Of a DNA stretch of 20,248 bases, positions 7,926-15,643 are shown piece by piece. A model generated the notes under the pieces. That model saw only the letters and a program-made list of their open reading frames with translations, was not told where the DNA came from and did no database searches. Origin of the DNA: an uncultured Collinsella sp. (lineage in GTDB: Bacteria; Actinomycetota; Coriobacteriia; Coriobacteriales; Coriobacteriaceae); contig CAAENO010000063.1 in the NCBI GenBank assembly GCA_900757385.1, positions 1-20,248 on the forward strand. The letters run 5' to 3'. The translations under genes were made by a program, and so were the position numbers. Numbering within the stretch: the first letter of the stretch is position 1; the number at the start of each line of letters is the position of its first letter.

Positions 7926-9275
7926 ATGGACGACCTTTTTTCTGCCTCGACGCGCGAGCGTTTCTTTAAAAATGCGCCGCTTGCGGTGCGTATGCGCCCC
8001 AATTCGCTCGACGAGTATGTGGGCCAGCAAAAGGCCGTCGGTAAGGGCTCGTGGTTGCGTGCCGCAATTGAGCACGACGTGCTGTCGAGCGTGATTCTGT
8101 ACGGGCCGGCCGGTACGGGCAAGACGACGCTGGCCCACATTATCGCCAACCATACCAAGAGCGAGTTTGTCGAGGTCAGCGCCGTGACAGGCACCGTGAA
8201 GGACCTGCGCCGCGTGATCGATGAGGCCAAGACGCGTCTGAATACGTACGACCGCCGTACCATTCTTTTTATCGATGAGATTCATCGCTTTTCCAAGTCG
8301 CAGCAGGATGCCCTGCTGCATGCAGTTGAGAACCGTACCGTCATTATGATTGGCGCCACGACGGAGAATCCGTACTTCGAGGTCAACTCGGCATTGCTCT
8401 CGCGCGGTCGCGTGGTGGAACTTGAGCATCTTAAAGACGAGGATATCGCCACGCTTATTGAGCGTGCGCTCGAGGCGCCGCAGGGTTTGAACGGTAAGTT
8501 CTCGGCCGATGAGGATACGGTTAAGACCATTTGCACGCTGGCAGCGGGTGACGCTCGCTCGGCGCTCACGACGCTTGAGCTTGCGAGCGAGATTGCCGTC
8601 ACGCGCTCCGATACCGAGGGAACGCCCGCGCCGGCGGCGGGGGAGCGCTATCTCATCACTGTTGACGACGTGAAGATTGCCAATCCGCGCCGTGGCTTTT
8701 CGTACGACAAAAACGCTGACATGCACTACGACATCATCAGTGCGTTTATTAAGTCTATGCGCGGTAGCGACCCCGATGCCACGATTTATTGGCTCGCGCG
8801 CATGATTGACGCGGGGGAGGATCCTAAGTTTATCGCTCGTCGTATCATGATTCAGGCTTCTGAGGATGTTGGCAACGCCGACCCACAGGCGCTTTTGGTG
8901 GCACATGCCGCGTTTAAGTCTGCCGAGGTCATTGGCTATCCCGAGTGCCGTATTAATCTGGCTCAGGCTGCTCTCTATGTGTGCTTGGCGCCTAAATCCA
9001 ACGCGTGCGAGGCTTCGATCGATGCGGCGTTGGCCGATATCCATTCAAGTGGGCTGCGCGAGGTGCCGAGTTATCTGCGCGATCGTCATCGCCCGGGCAG
9101 CGACGAATACGGTGTGTATAAGTATCCGCATGATTATCCCGAAGGCTGGGTCGATCAGCGTTATTTGCCCGAGGGGCTGGAGCGCGGCGCGTTCTGGCAG
9201 CCTGCGGGCCGCGGCTGGGAAGAGTGGCGTGTGGAGCAAAGCGAACGCGACCGGAGCGGTAACGCGCCCAAGTAG
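7926..9275 (+). CDS. rarA: Replication-associated recombination protein A (RarA/MgsA) AAA+ ATPase
   Basis: A clamp-loader-related AAA+ ATPase that acts at stalled replication forks and single-stranded DNA ends. Of its 449 residues, the AAA+ core shows RPNSLDEYVGQ near the N-terminus and Walker A GPAGTGKT (60-67). Walker B is ILFIDEIH (113-120), sensor 1 is GATTEN (143-148), and an Arg-finger SR lies at 159-160. The C-terminal half has the MgsA oligomerisation region, recognisable by DMHYDIISAFIKSMRGSDPDA and later YPHDYPEGWV. An insert of about 15 residues rich in Ala, Pro and Gly (SDTEGTPAPAAGER) separates the two parts. ATG 7926 is chosen because AGGA lies 5 nt upstream and MDDLF is a typical RarA start; ATG 7920 has no such site. 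Confidence 0.96.
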   Translation: MDDLFSASTRERFFKNAPLAVRMRPNSLDEYVGQQKAVGKGSWLRAAIEHDVLSSVILYGPAGTGKTTLAHIIANHTKSEFVEVSAVTGTVKDLRRVIDEAKTRLNTYDRRTILFIDEIHRFSKSQQDALLHAVENRTVIMIGATTENPYFEVNSALLSRGRVVELEHLKDEDIATLIERALEAPQGLNGKFSADEDTVKTICTLAAGDARSALTTLELASEIAVTRSDTEGTPAPAAGERYLITVDDVKIANPRRGFSYDKNADMHYDIISAFIKSMRGSDPDATIYWLARMIDAGEDPKFIARRIMIQASEDVGNADPQALLVAHAAFKSAEVIGYPECRINLAQAALYVCLAPKSNACEASIDAALADIHSSGLREVPSYLRDRHRPGSDEYGVYKYPHDYPEGWVDQRYLPEGLERGAFWQPAGRGWEEWRVEQSERDRSGNAPK

Positions 9276-9302
9276 GTCATTGGCACCACGCACATTCCCT
9301 TT

Positions 9303-9329
9303 GGGTATCTTTCCCCTTCTTTGGGGTAC
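9303..9329 (+). promoter_or_regulatory. Tandem GGGTA elements upstream of the sigma-factor operon
   Basis: GGGTAT (9303-9308) and GGGTAC (9324-9329) lie in a near-direct repeat of CTTTGGG(G)TA, 21 nt apart. GGGTAT is the -10 consensus of SigB-type sigma factors in Bacillus and related actinobacterial factors. This suggests that the sigma factor encoded downstream may drive its own operon. The matching GTTT-type -35 is not clear: GTATCT at 9305-9310 is a poor match, 13 nt before GGGTAC. Confidence 0.35.
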
Positions 9330-9370
9330 CATGAACAGCGTCTGTATTTCGATTTTTCCGGGAGGCTTGT

Positions 9371-9964
9371 ATGAGTCCCATTCAAATCGTCCTGCTGGTG
9401 CTTGCCATTGCCGGTGTGTGGGCCATCGTTGAGCTCGCGCTTACCCTGCGCAAGACCCGCAACGTTGTCGACTCGCTCGATAAGACCGTGAACGACCTCA
9501 ACAACACTATTGCCGAGGCGCAGCCGGTGGTGGCAAAACTCGACGGCGCTGTCGACGAGCTTACGCCGGCGCTTGCCCAGATGGAGCCGCTGCTCAAGTC
9601 GAGCAAGACTGCCGTTGACGCCCTGACGTCCAACCTCGTTGAGGTTGAGGCGGTCGTTCGCGACATCTCTGAGGTCACGGGCACCATGGCCGAGGCAAGC
9701 AACGCTGTGTCGAGCGTGACTGATTCTGCTGCTGGCGCCGTGCAGAAGCTTTTCAATAAGGTGAAGGCTCCTGCAGCCGACGCCGATCGCAAGCTCGCCG
9801 CTGCCGCCACCGAGGCCGAGCAGCCTACCGAGCGCGTTCTGATTGGTGAGGCTGAGGACGAGGCCGCCGATGGTGCGGATGCGGCTCAGAAGCCCGCAGC
9901 CAAGCCTGCTCAGTATTACACCTATACGCCCGCCGAGACCTCCGAGGAGTCCTGCGATGAGTAG
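9371..9964 (+). CDS. Single-pass membrane coiled-coil protein (DUF948-like)
   Basis: A 197-residue protein with one N-terminal membrane segment (residues 4-25). A long helical, coiled-coil-prone region (about 28-130) follows, with regular hydrophobic spacing. The tail is Ala/Glu/Lys-rich and low in complexity (about 132-197). This layout resembles DUF948 general-stress proteins of Gram-positives, but I see no diagnostic catalytic motif. GGAGG at 9361-9365 sits 5 nt before the ATG. The stop overlaps the next start by 8 nt, so it is co-translated with the RsbW-like gene and the sigma factor. This suggests a role in envelope stress or in the output of the sigma factor. The assignment to DUF948 is inference; the membrane topology is read directly. 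Confidence 0.75.
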   Translation: MSPIQIVLLVLAIAGVWAIVELALTLRKTRNVVDSLDKTVNDLNNTIAEAQPVVAKLDGAVDELTPALAQMEPLLKSSKTAVDALTSNLVEVEAVVRDISEVTGTMAEASNAVSSVTDSAAGAVQKLFNKVKAPAADADRKLAAAATEAEQPTERVLIGEAEDEAADGADAAQKPAAKPAQYYTYTPAETSEESCDE

Positions 9965-10334
9965 CGAAGCAACTTGCCCCATTACGCTGAGCGTTGCCGG
10001 TGATCCGCGTCTCGCGCGCCTTGTGCGCATGACGGCGGCAAATGTCGGTGCGCTGTGCTCTATGTCCGTCGATCGCATCGAGGACATCCGTATGGCTGCC
10101 GAGGAGGCCTTCATCTTTGGCTGCACGGCCGTTGATTCTGACGACATTTCGATCAAATTCGACGTCGACGAATCGCACGTGGGCATGACCTTTACCTTTG
10201 GTGACCAGGCGACTGTCGATGAGGATGATCAGGCTGCCGTGTATGCCGAGCTCATTCTGGCAAGCGTGTGCGATTCCTACGAAAAGACTGCGGCGCCCCT
10301 GACGCTTTCCCTCGACCTCAAGGCGGATATCTAA
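9957..10334 (+). CDS. RsbW-like anti-sigma factor, ATP-binding residues lost
   Basis: A 125-residue protein in the position and with the length of an RsbW/SpoIIAB-type anti-sigma factor (GHKL fold). The stretch RIEDIRMAAEEAF (40-52) aligns well with the RsbW N-box helix (IEDLKIAVSEACTN), keeping Glu50. The Asn that binds the ATP magnesium is Phe54 here. The DxGxG box is replaced by about TFGDQATV (80-87), and the second glycine-rich loop is absent (about AVYAELILAS, 94-103). It therefore looks like a non-catalytic GHKL relative. GAGGAG at 9944-9949 lies 7 nt before the ATG, inside the end of the upstream gene. The sigma-factor gene starts 2 nt after its stop. No RsbV-type anti-anti-sigma gene is beside it. 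The homology is by context plus one helix, so other small folds are not excluded. Confidence 0.7.
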   Translation: MSSEATCPITLSVAGDPRLARLVRMTAANVGALCSMSVDRIEDIRMAAEEAFIFGCTAVDSDDISIKFDVDESHVGMTFTFGDQATVDEDDQAAVYAELILASVCDSYEKTAAPLTLSLDLKADI

Positions 10335-10335
10335 T

Positions 10336-11127
10336 ATGACCGAACGTTCCCGGAGCGGTAAGACCGCTTGGGACAAGGAGAAAACCCGCGAGCTGTTTCG
10401 TCGCTACAAAGAGACCGGTGATCCTGACGCACGTGAGCAGCTCGTCATGTCCCATATGAACCTGGTAAGGTTTCTTGCCAACAAATTTAAGAACCGCGGC
10501 GAGCCGCTCGACGACCTCATGCAGGTCGGCTATCTGGGTTTGCTCAAGGCTATCGACCGCTTTGACCCCGAGCGCGGACTCGAGTTCACGACGTTTGCCA
10601 CGCCTACCATCCTGGGCGAGATTAAGCGTCACTTCCGTGATAAGGGCTGGAGCGTGCGCGTGCCGCGCCGTTTGCAGGAGCTTTCTGCCAAGGTTAACCA
10701 AGCTACCGACAAGCTCACTAACGAGCTGCAGCGCTCGCCTAAGGTTGAAGAAATCGCTGAGTACCTGGGTGTGACCGTCGACGAGGTGCTGGAGGCCATG
10801 GAATCGTCTTCGGCCTATACCTCGGTGCCCATCGAGGCTCCTGGCGCGTCCGATTCCGATGATGCCCCCTCGATTCTCGATCGCTATGCTGATGACGACA
10901 ACGAGCTCGATTTTACCGATGACCGCCTGGTGATCGAGGAGGCCATTCGCGATTTTTCTCCGCGCGAGCGTGAGGTTATCGAGCTGCGCTTTGTGAAGGG
11001 CATGACCCAGATCGAGATCGCTAAGAAGTTGGGTATCTCGCAGGTGCAGGTTTCGCGCCTGCTGCGCCGTACCCTTAAGAAGATACAGGACAAGATCGAC
11101 CCCGACGGAGTGATGGTTCGTTCATGA
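10336..11127 (+). CDS. sigB: SigB/SigF/SigG-type alternative RNA polymerase sigma factor
   Basis: A 263-residue group 3 sigma factor that directs RNA polymerase to a stress or development regulon. Region 2 is clear: LVRFLANKF, then DDLMQVGYLGLLKAIDRF (59-76), then EFTTFATPTILGEIKRHFRD (83-102). WSVRVPRRLQEL (106-117) opens region 3. Region 4 has the helix-turn-helix FSPREREVIELRFVKGMTQ and IEIAKKLGISQVQVSRLLRR (207-245). An acidic linker (about 172-197) separates regions 3 and 4. The ATG lies 1 nt after the upstream stop, with AAGGCGG about 9 nt before it. Its stop overlaps the transporter start as ATGA. The cotranscribed RsbW-like protein is the obvious partner regulator. The regulon cannot be read from this window, and the exact subclass name is a guess. 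Confidence 0.93.
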   Translation: MTERSRSGKTAWDKEKTRELFRRYKETGDPDAREQLVMSHMNLVRFLANKFKNRGEPLDDLMQVGYLGLLKAIDRFDPERGLEFTTFATPTILGEIKRHFRDKGWSVRVPRRLQELSAKVNQATDKLTNELQRSPKVEEIAEYLGVTVDEVLEAMESSSAYTSVPIEAPGASDSDDAPSILDRYADDDNELDFTDDRLVIEEAIRDFSPREREVIELRFVKGMTQIEIAKKLGISQVQVSRLLRRTLKKIQDKIDPDGVMVRS

Positions 11128-12536
11128 TTGAGCACCCCCAACAAACCGACCGCACGCTGCGCGATACTCGTATTCTGACGCTTCGCATTTGGGCTGTTGT
11201 CGGCTGCATTGTCATCGCCGCCGTCATCTTTAACCTTATGGGTATCCTGGCGCCGGTTATCGAGTTTCTCGCTGTCGGTTCCATCATCGCTTTTGTGATG
11301 TCGCCGATCACTAACTGGCTCGAGCATCACGGCGTCGGTCGTGGCATCGGTTCGCTCATCGCGCTGATCGTGGTTGTGGCAGTGCTAGTCGGCGTCGTCT
11401 GCATCCTGTCGCCTATTTTGCTCGGTCAGATTATGGAAGTCCTGAGCCGTCTGCCTGAGCAGCTTCGCGTTGCGGGCGGTGATCTCAACGAGATGATTTC
11501 GCACGCTAAGACGCTCAACAACACGCCGCTCAAGGAGTACTTGGACGATAATCTGTCTTCGCTGGTTACTGTGGCGTCCAAGTACGTATCGCAAATCGCC
11601 GCTGAGCTCGGTCGCGGCGTGTTCCCGCTTATTACCAACACGGCCTCGCAGCTGTTCGTAATCTTCCTAGGTTTGGTGCTTGCCTACTGGCTGGCCTGCG
11701 ACTACCCCCGCATGCACCACGAGGTCTGCACCATCATTGGCCAGGAAAAGGAGACCTCGTACCGCTTTATGGTCGCGATTCTTTCGCGCTCGGTCGGCGG
11801 TTATATGCGCGGCATGGTCGTGACGTCTATCTGCGGTGGCATCCTCGCCTTTATCGGCTTTACGCTCATTGGCCATCCCTACGCGGCACTCATGGCCATC
11901 TTTACCGGCATCATGCACTTGGTCCCGGTTGTCGGTCCCTGGGTAAGCGCGGCGATCGCCACGGTGCTCGGCTTTATGTTCAGCCCCATGCTGGCGTTGT
12001 GGACGCTCGTTGTGACCATGGTGGCTCAAAACGTCACCGATAACGTCATTTCCCCCAAGGTCATGCAGAGTTCGGTGCAGGTGCATCCCATCATGAGCCT
12101 GACGGCCCTCGTTATTGGTTCGGCACTCATGGGTCCCATCGGCATGGTCATCGCCATTCCGCTGTGCGCGGCCCTCAAGGGCATTTTCGTCTACTACTTT
12201 GAGAACGAGACCGGTCGCCAGCTCGTGGCATACGACGGCGCTGTATTTAAGGGCACGCCATATCGCGATGCCGAGGGCAACCCGGTCGCCGCCTACGACG
12301 CGCTTGGAGACGATACGTTCATTTACGAGTCCGAGCTCATCGGCAACGAGACCGCGCCCGAGGCCCAGGCGATGCCCAAGCCCGAGCTCGAGAATCCCTG
12401 GATCAAGCTCTCGGGCCTGCAGCCCGATGCGACGAGCTTTTTCAAGAATCCCTTCGCCAAGGACGATGACTCCAACTCGGACGACGATACCAAAACCGGC
12501 ATCGACGGCTCCATGGACGATTCGGATTCCAAATAG
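11124..12536 (+). CDS. AI-2E family (PF01594-type) membrane transporter
   Basis: A 470-residue polytopic membrane protein with about eight hydrophobic segments (around 22-60, 75-103, then several between about 180 and 360). Family landmarks include HLVPVVGPWVSAA and the stretch NVISPKVMQSSVQVHPIMSL, followed by GPIGMVIAIPLCAALK. The family name comes from TqsA/YdgG and autoinducer-2 export, but most members have other or unknown substrates, including sodium or proton antiport. The last roughly 90 residues form an acidic, Ser/Asp-rich cytosolic tail unlike the rest. Its start overlaps the sigma-factor stop by 4 nt (ATGA), so it is the last gene of that operon. It converges on the reverse-strand gene whose stop lies 6 nt away. 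No terminator follows directly. Confidence 0.9.
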   Translation: MIEHPQQTDRTLRDTRILTLRIWAVVGCIVIAAVIFNLMGILAPVIEFLAVGSIIAFVMSPITNWLEHHGVGRGIGSLIALIVVVAVLVGVVCILSPILLGQIMEVLSRLPEQLRVAGGDLNEMISHAKTLNNTPLKEYLDDNLSSLVTVASKYVSQIAAELGRGVFPLITNTASQLFVIFLGLVLAYWLACDYPRMHHEVCTIIGQEKETSYRFMVAILSRSVGGYMRGMVVTSICGGILAFIGFTLIGHPYAALMAIFTGIMHLVPVVGPWVSAAIATVLGFMFSPMLALWTLVVTMVAQNVTDNVISPKVMQSSVQVHPIMSLTALVIGSALMGPIGMVIAIPLCAALKGIFVYYFENETGRQLVAYDGAVFKGTPYRDAEGNPVAAYDALGDDTFIYESELIGNETAPEAQAMPKPELENPWIKLSGLQPDATSFFKNPFAKDDDSNSDDDTKTGIDGSMDDSDSK

Positions 12537-12542
12537 GCACCG

Positions 12543-12782
12543 CTAGCGTTTCTTGAAGTTGTAAATGACAAGAAACGCGAGCAATGCGATTGATAAGGGG
12601 CCGGCTACATAGAAAAAGAGAACGTCAATTGCGCGTAGAGTGTAATAAGCTTTATCGCCGGACATTACTGCATACAATACGTAGCCAAATACTGGTTGGT
12701 TTGCGTACCAGCAGGAGAAAGCCAAAAGCGCTAAAAGTGCTACAACCAGAAGTGCATTCAGGACAAATCGTTTGCTTTTCAT
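12543..12782 (-). CDS. Small hypothetical membrane protein (79 aa)
   Basis: I do not recognise a family. The start codon is the reverse-strand ATG at 12780-12782, preceded by GGAAGGAG with suitable spacing. The 79-residue product begins MKSKRF, has one hydrophobic segment at about residues 7-25 and another at about 51-73, and ends in basic NFKKR. This predicts two membrane passes with both ends probably inside. It is the only convincing gene on this strand. It is visibly richer in A/T than its neighbours, which suggests recent acquisition or relaxed constraint. The strong ribosome binding site and the hydrophobic pattern argue that it is real. Its function is unknown. Confidence 0.72.
   Translation of the reverse strand: MKSKRFVLNALLVVALLALLAFSCWYANQPVFGYVLYAVMSGDKAYYTLRAIDVLFFYVAGPLSIALLAFLVIYNFKKR
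12546..12578. repeat. Perfect 10-bp inverted repeat at the convergent gene ends
   Basis: GCGTTTCTTG (12546-12555) and CAAGAAACGC (12569-12578) are separated by 13 nt. The repeat overlaps the last codons of the reverse-strand gene and lies just past the transporter stop. It could halt transcription from either side, but neither side has a T-run, so it is not a standard intrinsic terminator. Confidence 0.55.
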
Positions 12783-12808
12783 CGATCGCTCCTTCCGGGT
12801 GAATCTTA

Positions 12809-12836
12809 TATGTAATTCTACAATAGCCTTTTTCAA
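12809..12836 (-). promoter_or_regulatory. Candidate promoter for the 79-aa reverse-strand gene
   Basis: Read on the reverse strand, TTGAAA (12831-12836) is followed after 16 nt by TACATA (12809-12814), with TATAAG just downstream (12805-12810). The region is AT-rich and ends about 25 nt before the start codon. The match is moderate. Confidence 0.4.
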
Positions 12837-12874
12837 AGCATCGCATACTCCTAAATAACGTGCACTTTCGCTGT

Positions 12875-12904
12875 AGGGTCGGCTTTATGTCGGCCCTCTT
12901 TTTT
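12875..12904 (+). terminator. Rho-independent terminator upstream of alaS
   Basis: A 9-bp stem with two G-U pairs (12875-12883 with 12889-12897) closes a TTTAT loop and is followed by CTTTTTT. On the + strand the nearest upstream gene is the AI-2E transporter, about 340 nt away. The transporter transcript may therefore run through the reverse-strand gene to this point. A short independent RNA is the other possibility. Confidence 0.75.
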
Positions 12905-12930
12905 GCACTTGCGCGGCGGGATGGTAATAT
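12903..12930 (+). promoter_or_regulatory. Promoter of the alaS operon
   Basis: TTGCAC (12903-12908) and TAATAT (12925-12930) are 16 nt apart, 46 nt before the alaS start. The -35 box overlaps the end of the preceding terminator T-run, so the terminator and this promoter are packed back to back. The leader is too short for a T-box. Confidence 0.6.
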
Positions 12931-12976
12931 CGTTACGTTTGAACTGTTTCGATGTGAAACCGAGGAGATTCCCTCT

Positions 12977-15634
12977 ATGAGTGCTGACTACCCGTCAATG
13001 ACTACGGCCGAGATCCGCTCCAAGTTCCTCAACTTCTTTGAGGAGCGCGGTCTTAAGCTCTATCCTTCTTCGTCCCTCGTCCCCGACGATCCTTCGCTGC
13101 TGCTTGCCAACGCCGGCATGAACCAGTTTAAGGAGTACTACCAGGGCAAGAAGACCATGAAGGAGATCGGCGCGATCTCCTGCCAGAAGTGCGTCCGCAC
13201 CAACGACATCGACTGCATCGGCGAGGACGGCCGTCACCTGTCGTTCTTCGAGATGCTCGGTGACTTCTCCTTTGGCGGCGTCTCCAAGCAGCAGGCTTGC
13301 GCTTGGGCCTTCGAGCTCATCACCAAGGAGTTCAAGCTGCCGCTCGACCGCCTGTACTTTACCGTCTTTACCGAGGACGACGAGACTCATGACGTGTGGC
13401 GCTCTCTGGGCGTTGCCGAGGATCACATCTCCCGCCTGGGCGAGGACGACAACTTCTGGGCCGCCGGCCCCACCGGCCCCTGCGGTCCCTGCTCCGAGAT
13501 CTACTTTGACATGGGCGAGGAGGTCGGTTGCGGCAGCCCCGACTGCAAGCCCGGCTGCGACTGCGACCGCTTCCTTGAGTTCTGGAACCTCGTGTTTACC
13601 CAGTACGACCGCCAGGAGGACGGCTCCATGCCGGAGCTGCCGCACCGCAACCTCGATACGGGCATGGGCCTGGAGCGCATGGCCGCCATCATGCAGCACA
13701 AGACCGCCAACTACGACGGCGATTTGATGCAGCACCTCATCAAGCTGGGCGAGGAGATCAGCGGCAAGACCTATGACGCCGACGATTACTCCGGTGCCAG
13801 CCGCTCCCTGCGCATCATCGCCGACCACTCCCGTGCCGTCGACTTCATGATCTCTGACGGCATCCTCCCCGGAAACGAGGGTCGCGAGTACGTCCTTCGC
13901 CGTCTGCTCCGCCGTGCCGTGTTCCACGGCCGCCTGCTGGGCATCGAGGGCGCCTTCCTGACCAAGTTTATCGACGAGGTCAACGCTCAGATGGGCGAGG
14001 CCTACCCCGAGCTGCTTAAGAACGTCGCACTCGTCAAGGGCATCGTCGCCTCTGAGGAGGAGCGCTTCTCCACGACGCTCGACAACGGTCGCGTCTACCT
14101 GGACGAGGCCTTGGCAGCGCTTGCCGAGGGCGCCGTACTTCCGGGCGATGTCGCCTTTAAGCTGCACGATACCTTTGGTTTCCCCATCGACCTGACCGTC
14201 GAGATTGCCGGCACTGCTGGCCACGACGTCGACATGGACGGTTTCACCGCCTGCATGGAGGACCAGAAGGCCCGCGCCCGCGCCAGTGCTAAGGGCGACG
14301 CCTGGGGCAGCTTTAACGACGTGTGGGTCGAGCTTTCCGACAAGGTCGCTGCGACCGAGTTCGACGGCTACGACAACGACGTCATCGAGGGCGCCAAGGT
14401 TGTGGCCATCGTGCGCAACGGCGAGTCCGTCGAGTCCGCTGCGGCGGGCGAGGATGTTGAGGTTGTGCTCGACCGCACCCCGTTCTATGCCGAGATGGGC
14501 GGCCAGCAGGGCGATGCCGGCGAGCTTTCCGCCGAGGGCGTTTCGCTGACCGTTTCCGATACCAAGAACCACAACGGCCTGTATGCCCACGTCGCGCTCG
14601 TCGCCGAGGGCACGCTGACCGTCGGTGCTACCGTGACCGCCGCGCTCGACGCCGAGCGCCGTGGCTTCCTGCGCCGCAACCACACCGCCACCCACCTGCT
14701 TGATGCCGCGCTTAAGCACGTCCTGGGCGAGCATGTCTCTCAGGCCGGCTCGCTGGTGACGCCCGAGCACCTGCGCTTTGACTTCACGCACTTCGAGGCT
14801 CTGTCCTCCGAGCAGCTCAAGGCTGTCGAGGATCTGGTCAACCAGCAGATCTTCGCCTCTAAGCCGGTCGTGACCCGCGTCATGGGCATCGACGAGGCCA
14901 AGGCCGCCGGTGCTGTCGCCCTGTTTGGCGAGAAGTATGGCGACGTCGTCCGCGTCGTTTCCGTGGGCGCCGAGGACCAGCCGTTCTCCCGCGAGCTCTG
15001 CGGTGGTACGCATGCTACCAACACTGCCGAGATCGGCCTGTTCAAGATTATCTCCGAGTCCTCCACGGGCTCGAACGTCCGCCGTATCGAGGCCGTTACC
15101 TCTAAGGGCGCCCTCGACTACATGGCCGACCGCCTGGCACTCGTTGACGCCGCTGCCGCTGCGCTCAAGTGCCGCGTTGACGAGGTTCCCGCTCGTGTGG
15201 AGAACCTGCAGGCCGAGCTGCGCGAGACGTCTAACAAGCTCAAGAAGGCGCTGACCGGTGGCTCCTCCGACGCTATCTCCAGCGCCATCGAGGGTGCCGT
15301 CGAGCTCGACGGCTATAAGCTCGTCGTCGCTGAGCTCCAGGGCCTTGAGGCTGCTGACCTGCGCAACGTCTGGGATACCGTGCACCAGAAGGTCGCCGGC
15401 CCTGTCGCCTGCGTCGTTGCCAGCGTGACCGAGAAGGGCACGCCTGCGTTGCTCGCCGCCGGTTCCGACGACGCCGTGAAGGCCGGTTTCCACGCCGGCA
15501 ACGTGATCAAGCAGATTGCGGGCCTGGTCGACGGTCGCGGTGGCGGCCGTCCCAACATGGCCCAGGCCGGTGGCAAGAACGCCGCCGGTATCGCCGATGC
15601 TCTCGCGGCCGCCAAGACCGCGCTCGGCGCCTAA
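12977..15634 (+). CDS. alaS: Alanyl-tRNA synthetase
   Basis: A cytoplasmic class II synthetase that charges tRNA-Ala and clears Ser- and Gly-mischarged tRNA. The 885-residue length is typical. Landmarks are TAEIRSKFLNFFEERG near the N-terminus, LLLANAGMNQFK (41-52) and the class II core with GPTGPCGPCSEI and TGMGLERMA. The editing domain has HTATH with His569 and His573, and CGGTH with Cys675 and His679. The DHHA1 C-terminal domain has GGGRPNMAQAGG. ATG 12977 is chosen because GAGGAG lies 9 nt upstream. ATG 12998 gives a more usual N-terminus (MTTAEIR) but lacks a ribosome binding site. Longer in-frame versions would cross the promoter and terminator. It heads a six-gene run that ends with the aroB homologue. 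Confidence 0.98.
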   Translation: MSADYPSMTTAEIRSKFLNFFEERGLKLYPSSSLVPDDPSLLLANAGMNQFKEYYQGKKTMKEIGAISCQKCVRTNDIDCIGEDGRHLSFFEMLGDFSFGGVSKQQACAWAFELITKEFKLPLDRLYFTVFTEDDETHDVWRSLGVAEDHISRLGEDDNFWAAGPTGPCGPCSEIYFDMGEEVGCGSPDCKPGCDCDRFLEFWNLVFTQYDRQEDGSMPELPHRNLDTGMGLERMAAIMQHKTANYDGDLMQHLIKLGEEISGKTYDADDYSGASRSLRIIADHSRAVDFMISDGILPGNEGREYVLRRLLRRAVFHGRLLGIEGAFLTKFIDEVNAQMGEAYPELLKNVALVKGIVASEEERFSTTLDNGRVYLDEALAALAEGAVLPGDVAFKLHDTFGFPIDLTVEIAGTAGHDVDMDGFTACMEDQKARARASAKGDAWGSFNDVWVELSDKVAATEFDGYDNDVIEGAKVVAIVRNGESVESAAAGEDVEVVLDRTPFYAEMGGQQGDAGELSAEGVSLTVSDTKNHNGLYAHVALVAEGTLTVGATVTAALDAERRGFLRRNHTATHLLDAALKHVLGEHVSQAGSLVTPEHLRFDFTHFEALSSEQLKAVEDLVNQQIFASKPVVTRVMGIDEAKAAGAVALFGEKYGDVVRVVSVGAEDQPFSRELCGGTHATNTAEIGLFKIISESSTGSNVRRIEAVTSKGALDYMADRLALVDAAAAALKCRVDEVPARVENLQAELRETSNKLKKALTGGSSDAISSAIEGAVELDGYKLVVAELQGLEAADLRNVWDTVHQKVAGPVACVVASVTEKGTPALLAAGSDDAVKAGFHAGNVIKQIAGLVDGRGGGRPNMAQAGGKNAAGIADALAAAKTALGA

Positions 15635-15643
15635 GTAGTCGCT

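Noticed and set aside
7392..9044. 550-codon open frame on the - strand opposite dgt and rarA
   Set aside because: It crosses the intergenic region, looks compositionally like a reverse shadow, and shows no family motif.
12860..12976. N-terminal extension of AlaS beginning at 12860
   Set aside because: It would be translated from within the terminator and promoter region. ATG 12977 has a GAGGAG site and gives a normal N-terminus.
12931..12976. T-box or other riboswitch in front of alaS
   Set aside because: The leader from the predicted start to the ribosome binding site is only about 25 nt, too short for such an element.
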